Translations under genes and position numbers: made by a program | From: Schauerella fraxinea | GTDB taxonomy: Bacteria; Pseudomonadota; Gammaproteobacteria; Burkholderiales; Burkholderiaceae_B | Direction of reading: 5' to 3' | Length of the DNA stretch: 64,000 bases | Assembly (NCBI GenBank): GCA_030849945.1 | Contig: JAVDKK010000001.1 | Coordinates: 992,001 to 1,056,000 of the forward strand | Notes under the pieces: model-generated | What the model saw: the letters and a program-made list of their open reading frames with translations, nothing else | What the model was told of the DNA's origin: nothing | Database searches by the model: none | Part shown: positions 1 to 8,959 of the stretch, piece after piece | Layout of the letters: the number at the start of each line of letters is the position of its first letter | Position numbering within the stretch: position 1 is the stretch's first letter

Positions 1-235
1 ACCAGGCGATGTCGACGAAAAACAGCAGGCGCGCCAGAACGATGCGATGTTCGTTATGTTGCGCCCACCATGAATCGACCATGCCGTCGGTCGCGTTCAT
101 GTAGAACTGCAGATAGCCGTTCCACATGTCCCAGTAGGGCACGGGCGAATGGTGCTGGAAGGCACCGGAAACGGCCCAGGCAACGATGACGGCGCAGAGC
201 AGTAGGGCGGTGCGGCGTTGAAGCAGATCTGACAT
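1..235 (-). CDS. Hypothetical membrane protein, N-terminal part (runs off left edge)
   Basis: Only the first 78 codons lie in the window. The start is the ATG at 235-233, and the frame is open to base 1. The N-terminus has a hydrophobic segment (about residues 8-26), followed by a conserved-looking stretch with the motifs PYWDMW and QHNEHR and then a second hydrophobic segment. This combination is known from large bacterial inner-membrane proteins of uncertain function, some related to sugar-phosphate or mannosyl transferases; that assignment is inference. It is co-directional with the birA-coaX group but separated by 163 bp holding a possible hairpin, so it may be transcribed independently. 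Confidence 0.6.
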   Translation of the reverse strand, partial: MSDLLQRRTALLLCAVIVAWAVSGAFQHHSPVPYWDMWNGYLQFYMNATDGMVDSWWAQHNEHRIVLARLLFFVDIAW

Positions 236-283
236 GCTGACGAGCCTGTTCGGCGCGCCAGCAGCGGTCGGTCAAGATGTGTG

Positions 284-317
284 CGTCAGCGCATCGATGC
301 GCGATGCATCGTTGACG
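284..317. other. Inverted repeat in the gap after the coaX group
   Basis: CGTCA (284-288) pairs with TGACG (313-317), and GCATCG (291-296) pairs with CGATGC (302-307). It lies between the SPOR-less remnant and the membrane-protein gene. No U-tract follows on either strand, so it is not a classical terminator. Confidence 0.35.
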
Positions 318-398
318 TGGCGCGTGACTGACCAAGCAAGGTGGCGCTCGTGAAAAGCGCGCAGTATGTCAAAGCGCTTCCGGCCAAATGCTTCTGCC

Positions 399-578
399 TT
401 ATTTACCCGGCACGCGCGCGATCGGCGGCTGTACCGTGATCTTGTCGGCGTTCAATTCGGTATTGGCCTTCAACGGTTCACGACCGGCTTCCGACGGCGG
501 TGTGCCGAAAAATCCGGCGCCGATGCCCCAGACGATGGCGGCAGCGGCGGCGAGCACGACAAACAAAAGACGCAGCAT
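399..578 (-). CDS. Small membrane-anchored protein, probable SPOR-protein remnant
   Basis: A 59-codon frame begins at the ATG at 578-576, which overlaps the coaX stop codon (TAATG arrangement), so translation is probably coupled to coaX. Residues 1-22 form one hydrophobic helix. The tail (EPLKANTELNADKI) resembles the linker that precedes a SPOR peptidoglycan-binding domain in proteins encoded after coaX in Burkholderiales. A stop follows at 399-401, and only about 160 bp remain before the next gene, too little for the roughly 75-residue SPOR domain. I infer a truncated remnant or a very short anchored protein; the sequence does not show which. Confidence 0.55.
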   Translation of the reverse strand: MLRLLFVVLAAAAAIVWGIGAGFFGTPPSEAGREPLKANTELNADKITVQPPIARVPGK

Positions 579-1447
579 TACGACACCTCTGCCGCTTGCG
601 TGGCGGCGATGTGCGCCAGCCCATCGAGCACGGGATGTTCGAGCATTTCGATGGGGGCGACCGAACAATGGATGACCGCGGCCGCTTCGGCGAGCAGGCG
701 GCGCGTTTCGTCGGCCACTTCGGGCCAGCCGCCGCCCGCCACGAACACCGCGGGCGGTTGGCCGTAGTGGCGGCAACCGGCGAGCCATTGGCGCATCAAG
801 GCGCCGGCTTGCGCGGCGGCCACGCCTGAGGCGATGGCCTGGTGGGTATCGGTGGGGAAATCGACGACGGCGCCGTCGGCCAGCGGCAGGTTGGCGGTAC
901 CTGACACCAGTGAGGTTTTCATCAACGCCGGACCGGGCAGGATCATGCCGCCTTCGAAAACGTTGTCGGGTCCCACGGTATCCAGTGTGGTGGCCGTGCC
1001 GAAGCAGGCCAGCAGGAAGGGGCCATGGCCGAAATCCTGGTGTGCCGTGACGCCGACGAGCGAGGCCCACCGGTCTGCGCCCAACTGCTGCGGCTGCGCA
1101 TAGCGATTGGTGAGGCCATAGGCGTCGCCCTGCGCGCGCAACCAGCGCACGGTGACGCCCTGTCGGGCGAACGCTGCGGCGATCGCTTCGCCTTGCTTGT
1201 CGCCGGCCACGTTGACGCCGATGGCGCCGGTGGCCCGTGCGGGCAGCGCCGCAAGCCAGGCATCCACGGCGGCGATGTCTGTATTGTCGAAGGCAGCGGA
1301 GTCGGCATCGCGACGGCCGATGGGCGCGGCGGCGATGGCTGCGCCATCCGGCGAGACGGCTTGCGCGGCCAACCTTGCCGCATGGGCAGCTTCGCTGAAC
1401 GTGCCGAGCTTGATGCGGCTGTTACCTGAATCGATCAAAATCATCAT
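578..1447 (-). CDS. coaX: Type III pantothenate kinase
   Basis: CoaX phosphorylates pantothenate in the first step of coenzyme A synthesis. The 289-residue protein has the family marks in order: the phosphate-binding DSGNSR at residues 6-11, GADRW at 123-127 (pantothenate site), GTATTLD at 150-156 and EGGMILPG at 165-172. In Bordetella the orthologue was first named Baf (Bvg accessory factor). The start ATG at 1447 overlaps the birA stop by ATGA; a second ATG follows directly, so the exact start is uncertain by one codon. It forms a tight operon with birA upstream and a 59-codon remnant downstream. Function is secure from the motifs and context. Confidence 0.95.
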   Translation of the reverse strand: MMILIDSGNSRIKLGTFSEAAHAARLAAQAVSPDGAAIAAAPIGRRDADSAAFDNTDIAAVDAWLAALPARATGAIGVNVAGDKQGEAIAAAFARQGVTVRWLRAQGDAYGLTNRYAQPQQLGADRWASLVGVTAHQDFGHGPFLLACFGTATTLDTVGPDNVFEGGMILPGPALMKTSLVSGTANLPLADGAVVDFPTDTHQAIASGVAAAQAGALMRQWLAGCRHYGQPPAVFVAGGGWPEVADETRRLLAEAAAVIHCSVAPIEMLEHPVLDGLAHIAATQAAEVS

Positions 1448-2292
1448 GACGACAACCGTACTGAAATATCGCCGACCGAGACCGGCAAGAGACCGCTGTC
1501 GGTGCGCAGCATGAGCCGGCCAAAGGCATCGCAGCCGGCGGCGACGCCACTGAGCTTGACGGCGCCCTGATCGAGCACATTGACCGGCTGACCGGCCAGG
1601 GCGTCGATATGATCGAAGCGGCGCAAAAAGGCTTCGAAGTGGTCACGCTCGAAGATCTGCAAGGCATCGTGCCAGGCGCGGGCGAGCGCGGCCACGACGG
1701 CGGCCACGGTGTCGGGCGAGGGCACGCGGCCGGTGACGTCGCCCCAGTCGGCGATTTCGCGCCCCAGTGCAGACGAGAGCCGCTGGCTGTCGCGCAAATT
1801 CATGCCCAGCCCGATGACGACGGTGAAACCGGCATCGGCGCCGCCACGATTGCGGGTGGTTTCCACCAGAATGCCCGCCAGTTTGGCACCGCGCCATTGC
1901 ACGTCGTTGGGCCATTTCATGCGCAGATCTTCGCCGCCGAGACCGGCCAGCGTGCGCAGGGCCTCGCAGGCGGCAATGCCCGCCAGGGGCGAGAGGGCCG
2001 GCAATTGGCTGGGGGCGGCATGCACATCGAACGCGCACGAGAACATCAGGCAATCGCCCGGGGCGTTGACCCACGCGCGTCCTGCGCGGCCGCGGCCCTG
2101 GTGCTGCTGATGCGTGCCGAGCAGCCACGGTTTGGGCGGATTGTGCTCGCGCGCACGCGCCAGGAGGTCGGCATTGGTGGAGCCGGTATCGGCCAGCCAT
2201 GCAACATCGGTAAACGCGGGCAGGCGGGCGTGCACGGCATGCGCCAGGGCAGCAGGCTCGGGCGGGGGCGAATGAGGGGCGCGATCGAACAT
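1444..2292 (-). CDS. birA: Biotin--[acetyl-CoA-carboxylase] ligase, monofunctional
   Basis: This enzyme makes biotinyl-AMP and attaches biotin to the carboxyl carrier protein. The 282-residue protein shows GSTN at 37-40, the ATP/biotin loop GRGRAGRAW at 66-74 and KWPND at 126-130. It has no N-terminal winged helix, so unlike Escherichia coli BirA it should not repress transcription. I chose the ATG at 2292 because the 26 codons upstream do not resemble the family and would run into the divergent permease gene. It is the first gene of the birA-coaX group, with an ATGA overlap to coaX. The gap to the divergent gene is only about 26 bp. Confidence 0.93.
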   Translation of the reverse strand: MFDRAPHSPPPEPAALAHAVHARLPAFTDVAWLADTGSTNADLLARAREHNPPKPWLLGTHQQHQGRGRAGRAWVNAPGDCLMFSCAFDVHAAPSQLPALSPLAGIAACEALRTLAGLGGEDLRMKWPNDVQWRGAKLAGILVETTRNRGGADAGFTVVIGLGMNLRDSQRLSSALGREIADWGDVTGRVPSPDTVAAVVAALARAWHDALQIFERDHFEAFLRRFDHIDALAGQPVNVLDQGAVKLSGVAAGCDAFGRLMLRTDSGLLPVSVGDISVRLSS

Positions 2293-2318
2293 GGCGGCGA
2301 TTGTAGGGCACCCCGTAT

Positions 2319-3518
2319 ATGATTGCTGTTGTTTCTCCTGGGAGGTTCGGCTGCGGGGCCGCAACATCACATTTGGCCGAAGAAAAAACTGTTTCCCCTG
2401 AACAACGCGATCCGGCGCCTATCTTGCATGAGGCGGGCGCTTGCGTGGTGGCGGGCGATTGGAGCATGCAGACGTTGAGCACAGCGGGCGAGATTGCCGC
2501 CCGCCGGCAGGCGCTGGCACGCGCGACGCCCGATACGCGCTGGGATCTTTCTGCATTGGCGCGCCTGGACACTCTGGGCGCCCACGTGTTGTGGCGGGCG
2601 TGGGGCGACCGTTTGCCGGACCACATCACCTTGTCGGCACCGCATCGCGAGATCTTTACCGTACTGGGCCGCCAGCCCAAGGCTGAGGTGCCCAGGGAAG
2701 CGCCCGATCCCCTCGGCTGGCTGGTGTGGCTGGGCGCGTTTTTGATCGAAGGCGGGCGCCACGCCCGCGCGTTGATCGAAATGCTGGGTCACCTGATGTT
2801 CGACCTGGTCAAATTCATCACCCATCCCAGGCGTGGACCCTGGCGCGAAATCTCGGCCCAGATCTTCCGTATCGGTGCCCAGGCCTTGGGCATTACCGCG
2901 TTGGTCGGGTTTTTGATTGGGGTGGTGCTGTCTTACTTGTCTGCCCAGCAGTTGTCGACGTTTGGCGCCGACCGGTTTCTGGTGCGGCTATTGGGCGCGT
3001 CGATCGTGCGTGAACTGGGGCCACTGCTGGCGGCGATTTTGGTCGCCGGCCGGTCAGGCTCGGCGATCACGGCGCAATTGGGGGTGATGCGGCTCACGCA
3101 GGAGCTCGACGCGCTGCGCGTGATGGGCATCTCACATAGTCAGCGGTTGATCCTGCCCCGCGTGGTCGCGCTGGCCGTGGCGATGCCGCTCCTGGTGCTC
3201 TGGACCGATGCCGCGGCGCTCCTGGGCGGAATGTTGGCTGCGCAAGCCACGTTGGGGATGACGCCGCAATACTTCTTTGGGGCGCTGCCCGAGGCCATTT
3301 CGCAGATCAACTACGCGATCGGGATGGGGAAAGGCGTGGCGTTCGGGGTGACCATTGCGTTGATCGCCTGCCATTTCGGCCTTCGTATCGAGCCCAACAC
3401 CACCAGTCTGGGCCGCGGCACGACGCAGTCGGTGGTAACGGCCATTACGGCGGTGATTCTGGTCGATGCGGTGTTTGCGATTGCGCTGGCCGGAATCGGT
3501 TTGCCGGGGCAGGGATGA
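2319..3518 (+). CDS. MlaE-type lipid ABC transporter permease with N-terminal STAS domain
   Basis: This is the inner-membrane permease of an Mce-type lipid transporter. At 399 residues it is about 140 longer than E. coli MlaE. The extra N-terminal part looks like a fused STAS domain (roughly residues 45-130), which in the Mla system is a separate protein (MlaB). The C-terminal part carries the MlaE family core with the ALRVMGI region and several membrane helices. It overlaps the ATPase gene by ATGA. The first ATG (2319) is used here; its upstream region has only a weak ribosome site, so a start a few codons inside is possible. STAS-permease, ATPase, MCE and auxiliary lipoprotein is the arrangement known from lin-type and Ttg2-like systems. 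Confidence 0.85.
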   Translation: MIAVVSPGRFGCGAATSHLAEEKTVSPEQRDPAPILHEAGACVVAGDWSMQTLSTAGEIAARRQALARATPDTRWDLSALARLDTLGAHVLWRAWGDRLPDHITLSAPHREIFTVLGRQPKAEVPREAPDPLGWLVWLGAFLIEGGRHARALIEMLGHLMFDLVKFITHPRRGPWREISAQIFRIGAQALGITALVGFLIGVVLSYLSAQQLSTFGADRFLVRLLGASIVRELGPLLAAILVAGRSGSAITAQLGVMRLTQELDALRVMGISHSQRLILPRVVALAVAMPLLVLWTDAAALLGGMLAAQATLGMTPQYFFGALPEAISQINYAIGMGKGVAFGVTIALIACHFGLRIEPNTTSLGRGTTQSVVTAITAVILVDAVFAIALAGIGLPGQG

Positions 3519-4309
3519 TGAAACCCGTCATTACGATCGCGAACCTGCGTACCGCTTTTGGCGATCACGTGGTGCACGACAATCTTTCGCTCACCGTAAA
3601 CGAAGGGGAAATCCTGTCGTTGGTGGGCGGGTCGGGGTCCGGCAAGACCACGCTCCTGCGCCAGATCATCGCGCTCGATCAGCCCGCGGCGGGGCGAGTC
3701 GAGGTGCTGGACAAGGATCTGAGCACGCTGTCGGCCAATGACCGGCGGCGCCTGGCGCGCCGATGGGGCGTGCTGTTTCAGGCGGGGGCGCTGTTTTCGT
3801 CGCTCACCGTATTCGACAACGTGGCGCTGCCGCTGCGCGAGTTGGGCACGATTCCCGAGGATCTCGTGCGCGATCTGGTGATGAGCCGGCTCGACATGGT
3901 GGGCTTGAGCGCGCGCGATGCCACCAAGCGGCCGTCCGATCTGTCGGGTGGAATGGTCAAGCGCGTGGCGTTGGCGCGCGCCCTGTCGCTGGACCCGGCC
4001 TTGCTGTTTCTCGACGAGCCGACCGCTGGACTCGATCCGCAGCGGTCGGACGAATTTGTAGCCTTGGTGCGGGCCTTGCACCGGCATTTGAAATTTACCG
4101 TGGTGATGGTGACGCACGATCTCGACACGTTGCTCGCCTTGTCCACGCGCATTGCGGTGTTGGCCGACAAGCGGGTCATTGCATGCGGCACGGCACAGGA
4201 GGTATTGCAGGTGGACCATCCTTTTATTCACACGTTCTTCTTGGGCGAGCGCGGACGTCGTGCGCTGGCCGAGTTGGCGCCTGAGGAGACGGCTCATGGA
4301 AAATCGTAG
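3515..4309 (+). CDS. MlaF-type ABC transporter ATPase
   Basis: Cytoplasmic ATPase that powers the Mce-type lipid transporter encoded around it. The 264 residues include Walker A GGSGSGKTT (38-46), the ABC signature LSGGMVKR (143-150) and Walker B LLFLDEPT (163-170). The methionine in the signature (SGGM) is typical of the MlaF subfamily. The start ATG overlaps the permease stop (ATGA), and its end overlaps the MCE gene by 14 bp, indicating one translationally coupled operon. The transported lipid cannot be read from sequence. Confidence 0.9.
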   Translation: MMKPVITIANLRTAFGDHVVHDNLSLTVNEGEILSLVGGSGSGKTTLLRQIIALDQPAAGRVEVLDKDLSTLSANDRRRLARRWGVLFQAGALFSSLTVFDNVALPLRELGTIPEDLVRDLVMSRLDMVGLSARDATKRPSDLSGGMVKRVALARALSLDPALLFLDEPTAGLDPQRSDEFVALVRALHRHLKFTVVMVTHDLDTLLALSTRIAVLADKRVIACGTAQEVLQVDHPFIHTFFLGERGRRALAELAPEETAHGKS

Positions 4310-5258
4310 CCATGCGTTGTTGGCCGGCCTTTTTACGTTGATCCTGCTGATCGCCGCAGCCGCCGTCGCCTTCTGGCTGGGCCGCGATCGCACGGCGCTC
4401 TTGCCCTACGAATTGCTTTCGTCGCAATCGGTCAGCGGGCTGTCGCCCCAGGCGCCTGTGCGCTACCAAGGCGTGCCGGTGGGGCGCGTGCTCACGATGT
4501 CGCTGGATCCGAACAAGCCGGGGCAAGTGCGTATCCGTATCGGCGTCAATGCCGATACGCCGATTACGTCGTCGACCTGGGCCGAATTGCAGGCGCGCGG
4601 CGTGACGGGATCGTCGGTGGTGGAATTGCATGAAGAAGGCAGTTCGCGCGAACGGTTGGCGACATCGGCTGAATCGCCTGCGACCATTCCGTTGCGCGGC
4701 GGTTTTTTCTCGCGCATCGAAGATCGCGGCGATGCGATCCTCGCGAACGTGGAAGCGGTGACCGGGCAACTGAAAACCATGCTGTCGTCGGCCAATATGC
4801 AGGCGTTGCAGACCACCTTGCAGAATGTCGCCAGCGTGACCGAGTCGTTGCGCGGCACCGCGCAGTCCCTGCAACCAGCCGCGCAACGCGCCGAGCCCCT
4901 GATGGCGGCGCTGACGCGCGCGACCGAGCAGGCCAATGCGATGGCGCGCGATGTGGGCGAATTGACCCGTGCGGCCCGGCAGGCATTGGTGCGTTTGAAC
5001 GCCAACGACGGTCCGATGTCGATGGCCACGCGCAGCATGGATGAACTGTCGTGGGCGGCCTCGCGGCTGGCCAACGACACCCTGCCGCGGGTGTCGGGCA
5101 TGGCCGAGAACATCGGCACTGCCGCGCGCGGCGTAACGTCGACCATGCAACGGCTCGACAACGCGCCACAGTCTTTGATTTTTGGGGCGCCGCCGGCGCG
5201 TCCCGGGCCGGGTGAACCGGGCTTTGCCGGGTTCGGTGCCAATACGGGAGCGCAATGA
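4296..5258 (+). CDS. MCE-domain substrate-binding protein (MlaD-type)
   Basis: The 320-residue protein has an N-terminal membrane anchor (about residues 7-28), an MCE domain at roughly 38-115 with the characteristic APVRYQGVPVGRV strand, then a long helical, Ala/Gln-rich tail (about 150-290) with coiled-coil character and a Pro/Gly-rich end. MCE proteins form hexameric rings in the periplasm that carry phospholipids. The ATG at 4296 is preceded by GAGGAG at 4284-4289 and lies inside the ATPase gene's 3' end. The long helical tail is closer to LetB/PqiB or lin-type single-MCE proteins than to short E. coli MlaD. Confidence 0.87.
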   Translation: MENRSHALLAGLFTLILLIAAAAVAFWLGRDRTALLPYELLSSQSVSGLSPQAPVRYQGVPVGRVLTMSLDPNKPGQVRIRIGVNADTPITSSTWAELQARGVTGSSVVELHEEGSSRERLATSAESPATIPLRGGFFSRIEDRGDAILANVEAVTGQLKTMLSSANMQALQTTLQNVASVTESLRGTAQSLQPAAQRAEPLMAALTRATEQANAMARDVGELTRAARQALVRLNANDGPMSMATRSMDELSWAASRLANDTLPRVSGMAENIGTAARGVTSTMQRLDNAPQSLIFGAPPARPGPGEPGFAGFGANTGAQ

Positions 5259-5962
5259 TGCGAGTCGCAGTCCATTTTTTGCCACAGCGCGCACGGCGCG
5301 GTGTGATGCTTGGCGCCTTGGCCGCCGTGGTCGCATTGGCCGGGTGCGCTGGCCGGCAGGTGTCGTCCACCCCGCAACGCTACGATCTGGGCGCCGATAC
5401 GGCGGCTGCGCCTAACATGGCGGCACGCGCACCGGTGGCGTTGTCGTTCGCGGCTGCACCGACGATCGGCGATGGCGGAATGGTCTGGCGCATTGGCGAC
5501 AGCGCCAGTCCGCAAACCTACGCCACCGTGCGTTGGGCGGCGGCGCCGGCCGATCTGGTACGCCAGCGTCTGATCGATCGCTTGTCGCGTCAGGGCCCCG
5601 TCGTGACCGAGACGCTGGTGGCCGGTGTACCCCAATTACGCGTAACGTTGGCGCGCTTCGAGCAAGTGTTTGCGCCGGATGGTGCCTCGAGTCGCGGCGA
5701 GATCTCGCTGCAGGCCTTGCTGGTGCGCGATCGCACGGTGATCGCGCAAACGCGTATCGATGAGGCGGTCGCTGCGCCCACACAGGACGCTGCCGGTGGC
5801 GTGGCGGCGCTGCGTGTGGCAACCACCCAAGCGGGCGATGCGCTGGCGGTGTGGCTGGCGCGGCAGGGTGCGGGCGTGCAAGGTGTTGGCACACCGGGCG
5901 CATCGGGTGCATCGGGTGCATCGGGTGCCGCGCCTGCAGCGCGCGGGATGCGGCAACCGTGA
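5255..5962 (+). CDS. ABC-type transport auxiliary lipoprotein (PF03886 family)
   Basis: A 235-residue lipoprotein with a signal peptide ending in the lipobox LAGC. The body fits the ABC_trans_aux/PqiC-like family, outer-membrane lipoproteins that work with MCE transporters. Its start overlaps the MCE gene stop (ATGA), closing the four-gene operon. The C-terminus contains a Gly-Ala-Ser run encoded by a 9-bp tandem repeat at about 5899-5928 and looks disordered. The role in lipid transfer to or from the outer membrane is inferred from the operon. Confidence 0.8.
   Translation: MMRVAVHFLPQRARRGVMLGALAAVVALAGCAGRQVSSTPQRYDLGADTAAAPNMAARAPVALSFAAAPTIGDGGMVWRIGDSASPQTYATVRWAAAPADLVRQRLIDRLSRQGPVVTETLVAGVPQLRVTLARFEQVFAPDGASSRGEISLQALLVRDRTVIAQTRIDEAVAAPTQDAAGGVAALRVATTQAGDALAVWLARQGAGVQGVGTPGASGASGASGAAPAARGMRQP
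5899..5928 (+). repeat. 9-bp tandem repeat inside the auxiliary lipoprotein gene
   Basis: About three copies of GCATCGGGT encode a Gly-Ala-Ser repeat near the C-terminus of the lipoprotein. The period is a multiple of three, so copy changes keep the frame. Confidence 0.7.
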
Positions 5963-6085
5963 GGCGCGTCGTTGTGCGCTGAGCGTGCGACGCGCGTGGC
6001 ACATGTCGCATCGCACCCCCGCGCGGTTGGCGGGCGCTGCGGCGAGATTGAATTAATGCATTGAAAAGACGGACAGGATTCAGAT

Positions 6086-6742
6086 ATGGCAGCTCGTACC
6101 GACACCACCACATTTACCGGCGAGGCCGGTGCGATCGATTGCGCCATCGACTGGCCCGATGGTGCACCGCGCGGGTGGGCGCTGGTTCTGCACCCGCATC
6201 CCTTGCAGGGCGGCGCGCGTGAAAACAAGATCGTGACCACGATTGCGCGCGCCTGCGTGCAGCGCGGTCTGGTGGCCGTTCGCCCCAATTTTCGTGGTGT
6301 GGGCGCCTCCGAGGGCAGCTTTGATCGTGCGCAAGGCGAGACGGCCGACATGGTGGCGCTCGCCACGCAGTTTCGCGAACGTTTTCCGGATCAGGCCACG
6401 CAGCCGTGGCTCTTGGCCGGATTTTCGTTCGGCACGGCGGTCGCCGCGCAAACGTACAGCGTGCTGGCGGAGGCGGGCGATGCGGTGTTGCCGAGCACCG
6501 TGCTCTTGACGGGACCGGCCGTGGGGCGCTTTACGTTTCGCGAGGTGACCTTGCCTGACGACACGGTATTGGTGCATGGCGAAACGGATGAGGTCGTGCC
6601 GCTTGCCGAGGCGATGGACTGGGCGCGCACGCGCGCGTTACCGGTGGTGGTAGTGCCAGACGCCTCGCACTTTTTCCACGGCAAGTTGCTGACGATCAAG
6701 CAACAGACGCTGGCATGCCTGACGCGGGTGCTGGCAGGCTGA
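6086..6742 (+). CDS. Alpha/beta hydrolase (dienelactone/acyl-hydrolase-like)
   Basis: A 218-residue cytoplasmic protein of the short alpha/beta hydrolase group (COG2945). It has the early HPHPLQGG oxyanion loop, RPNFRGVGAS, the nucleophile elbow GFSFGT, the acid in a DEVVPL segment and the catalytic His in DASHFFHG. The family is widespread and its physiological substrate is generally unknown; hydrolysis of small esters or acyl groups is the safe reading. It stands alone after the Mce operon with a 123-bp gap and is convergent with the c-di-GMP gene. Confidence 0.82.
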   Translation: MAARTDTTTFTGEAGAIDCAIDWPDGAPRGWALVLHPHPLQGGARENKIVTTIARACVQRGLVAVRPNFRGVGASEGSFDRAQGETADMVALATQFRERFPDQATQPWLLAGFSFGTAVAAQTYSVLAEAGDAVLPSTVLLTGPAVGRFTFREVTLPDDTVLVHGETDEVVPLAEAMDWARTRALPVVVVPDASHFFHGKLLTIKQQTLACLTRVLAG

Positions 6743-6799
6743 CACCCGATTTCGGCGGATGGCCGGATCGGTCTTGCGCGATAGACCTAGCGTGATGAC

Positions 6800-8959
6800 T
6801 TAGACGGCAGGCGCCAACTCGGACGCGTTGAGGCTCAATCCATCGTCTGTCGGCGGCAAGTCGCTGGGCGGCGCGGTGTTGCTGACATAGCGATCGAGGA
6901 AGTGCTCGAACGATTCGGCGGCCATGGGGCGTTCGAGCAGAAAGCCCTGTACCTGATCGCAGTCCAGCGTGCGAAGCACCTCCAACTGACTCTGCGTTTC
7001 GACGCCTTCGGCCACGACTTGCATGCCGAGTGAATGCGCCAGCGCCACAATGGCCGACACCACTGCCTTGCCTTGATCGCCCTGCGCATCCAGACCGTTG
7101 GTGAAGAAGCGGTCGATCTTCAATTGCTGTACGCGAAACTGCTGCAGATAAGCCAGGCTGGAATAGCCGGTACCGAAATCGTCGATCGCGATTTCGAAAC
7201 CCTGCGCGTGAAAGTCGGCGAAGATCCGCGCGGTGAGATCGGGATCGTTCATCGCCACGGTTTCCGTGATTTCGAACATGATGCGCTCGGGCGACACGCC
7301 GTAGCTGTCGACGATAGTGCGCATCTGCGCGACGACGGTGGCGTGGCGCAATTGCACCGGCGACAGGTTGACCGCCACTTTGAGCGGCGTGCGGCCGTGG
7401 GCATCCCAGGCGCACAGATAGCGGCACACTTCACGCAGCACCCAATGACCGATGTCGATGATCTGGCCGGATTTCTCGGCGATCGGGATGAAGTCGTTGG
7501 GTTGCAGCTCGCCCAGTTTCGGATCGGTCCAGCGGATCAGCGCCTCGGCACCAGTCAGATGGTTGGCGATGCCGGAAAATTTCGGCTGGAAATGCAGCGT
7601 GAACCGGTTGTGGGCCAACGCATCCTGCAGCGCCTGCTGAATGGCGAGAATCCGGACGGCATTTTCGCCCATCGTCGACTCGTAAAACCGATAGGTATTG
7701 CGCCCGTCTTGCTTGGCGGCATACATCGCGAGATCGGCATGCGACAACAGGCTGTCGACGCTGTCGCCATCGCGCGGATAGGTGGCAATGCCGATGCTGG
7801 GCGTCACACGCAGTGCCGTATCGCCCGCCAGCAGGTCGCGCTGCATCGCTTGCTTGATGGCGCGTGCGTACGGGCCGGCGTCTTCGGCGACTTCGAGCCG
7901 GTCGATCAGCACCACGAACTCGTCGCCACCAATACGCGCAATGGTGCCGCGGTCGCCCATCGTTTCGCGTAATCGCTGCGCGAACGCCTTCAGCATCCGG
8001 TCGCCGGCGGCATGCCCCAGGCTGTCGTTGATCGACTTGAAGCCGTCCAGATCCATGAACAGCACGGCCACATGGTGGCGAAGCCGTTTGGCCAGGGCCA
8101 CCGCGTCCTCGATGGCCTTGACCAGCGTGGTGCGGTTGGCGAGGTCGGTAAGGGTGTCGGTCGTGGCCATGCGCAGCAGCACCACATTGAGTTTTTCAAG
8201 CGAGCCGGTCAGATTGCGCTTGGAGGCCGAATAGCGCGATTCGAGGGCTGACAAAATCAGCGTGGCCAACATGATCGCTACGGTAAACACCGCAACGAGG
8301 AAGGTGAGCGTTTGCGGCGCCATGCCATCGCTGTTTGCCGCCATGCAAATACTGCCCAGCGGAAAGTGCGCGGCGGCCATCCCCGTGTAATGCATGCCGG
8401 TAATTGCAAGGGCCATCACGAACGATGCCGCGAGGCGTTTGACGAGCAGGAAACGCTGATCTTCCTGGCGCAGGGCGTGGGCTACCCACAGCGCGGCCAG
8501 GGAGGCGCCGATCGCGATCGCGATCGATCCGGCAAACAGCAGCGGATCGTAAGCGATACCAGGCGCCATGCGCATGGCGGCCATGCCCAGGTAATGCATG
8601 CCGGAGATGCCGGTGCCCATGACCAGACCGCCGCCGATCAGGCGGCGCCACGTCATGACGCGCCGCGTGGCCACATAGAGCGCAACGTACCCCGCCACGA
8701 TGGCAATCACCAACGACCAAAGCGTGATGCTCAGGTCGTAACCCAATTCGATCGGCAGTTTGAATGCCAGCATCCCCACGAAGTGCATCGACCACACGCC
8801 GACACCCAACACCACGGCGCCGCCTGTGAGCCAGATGCGGCGTGCGAAGTGCGAGCCGGCCAGATAGATCCGGCCCGCCAGATTTAGCGCGGTATAGGAC
8901 GCCATGCCGGCGACGGCCAGCGAAAGCAATACGGTCCAGAGGTTGTAACTGCCACTCAT
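6800..8959 (-). CDS. MHYT-GGDEF-EAL cyclic-di-GMP signalling protein
   Basis: A 719-residue inner-membrane protein. The N-terminal MHYT sensor shows its repeated motifs SMHFVGM (57-63), GMHYLGM (120-126) and GMHYTGM (188-194) among about seven membrane helices; this domain is proposed to bind copper and sense O2, CO or NO. A GGDEF diguanylate cyclase domain follows with intact GGDEF (344-348) and no obvious RxxD inhibitory site before it. The C-terminal EAL phosphodiesterase domain has EALIRW (from 472) and DDFGTGYSSL. Both catalytic domains look competent, so the net direction cannot be predicted. It is monocistronic. Confidence 0.92.
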   Translation of the reverse strand: MSGSYNLWTVLLSLAVAGMASYTALNLAGRIYLAGSHFARRIWLTGGAVVLGVGVWSMHFVGMLAFKLPIELGYDLSITLWSLVIAIVAGYVALYVATRRVMTWRRLIGGGLVMGTGISGMHYLGMAAMRMAPGIAYDPLLFAGSIAIAIGASLAALWVAHALRQEDQRFLLVKRLAASFVMALAITGMHYTGMAAAHFPLGSICMAANSDGMAPQTLTFLVAVFTVAIMLATLILSALESRYSASKRNLTGSLEKLNVVLLRMATTDTLTDLANRTTLVKAIEDAVALAKRLRHHVAVLFMDLDGFKSINDSLGHAAGDRMLKAFAQRLRETMGDRGTIARIGGDEFVVLIDRLEVAEDAGPYARAIKQAMQRDLLAGDTALRVTPSIGIATYPRDGDSVDSLLSHADLAMYAAKQDGRNTYRFYESTMGENAVRILAIQQALQDALAHNRFTLHFQPKFSGIANHLTGAEALIRWTDPKLGELQPNDFIPIAEKSGQIIDIGHWVLREVCRYLCAWDAHGRTPLKVAVNLSPVQLRHATVVAQMRTIVDSYGVSPERIMFEITETVAMNDPDLTARIFADFHAQGFEIAIDDFGTGYSSLAYLQQFRVQQLKIDRFFTNGLDAQGDQGKAVVSAIVALAHSLGMQVVAEGVETQSQLEVLRTLDCDQVQGFLLERPMAAESFEHFLDRYVSNTAPPSDLPPTDDGLSLNASELAPAV

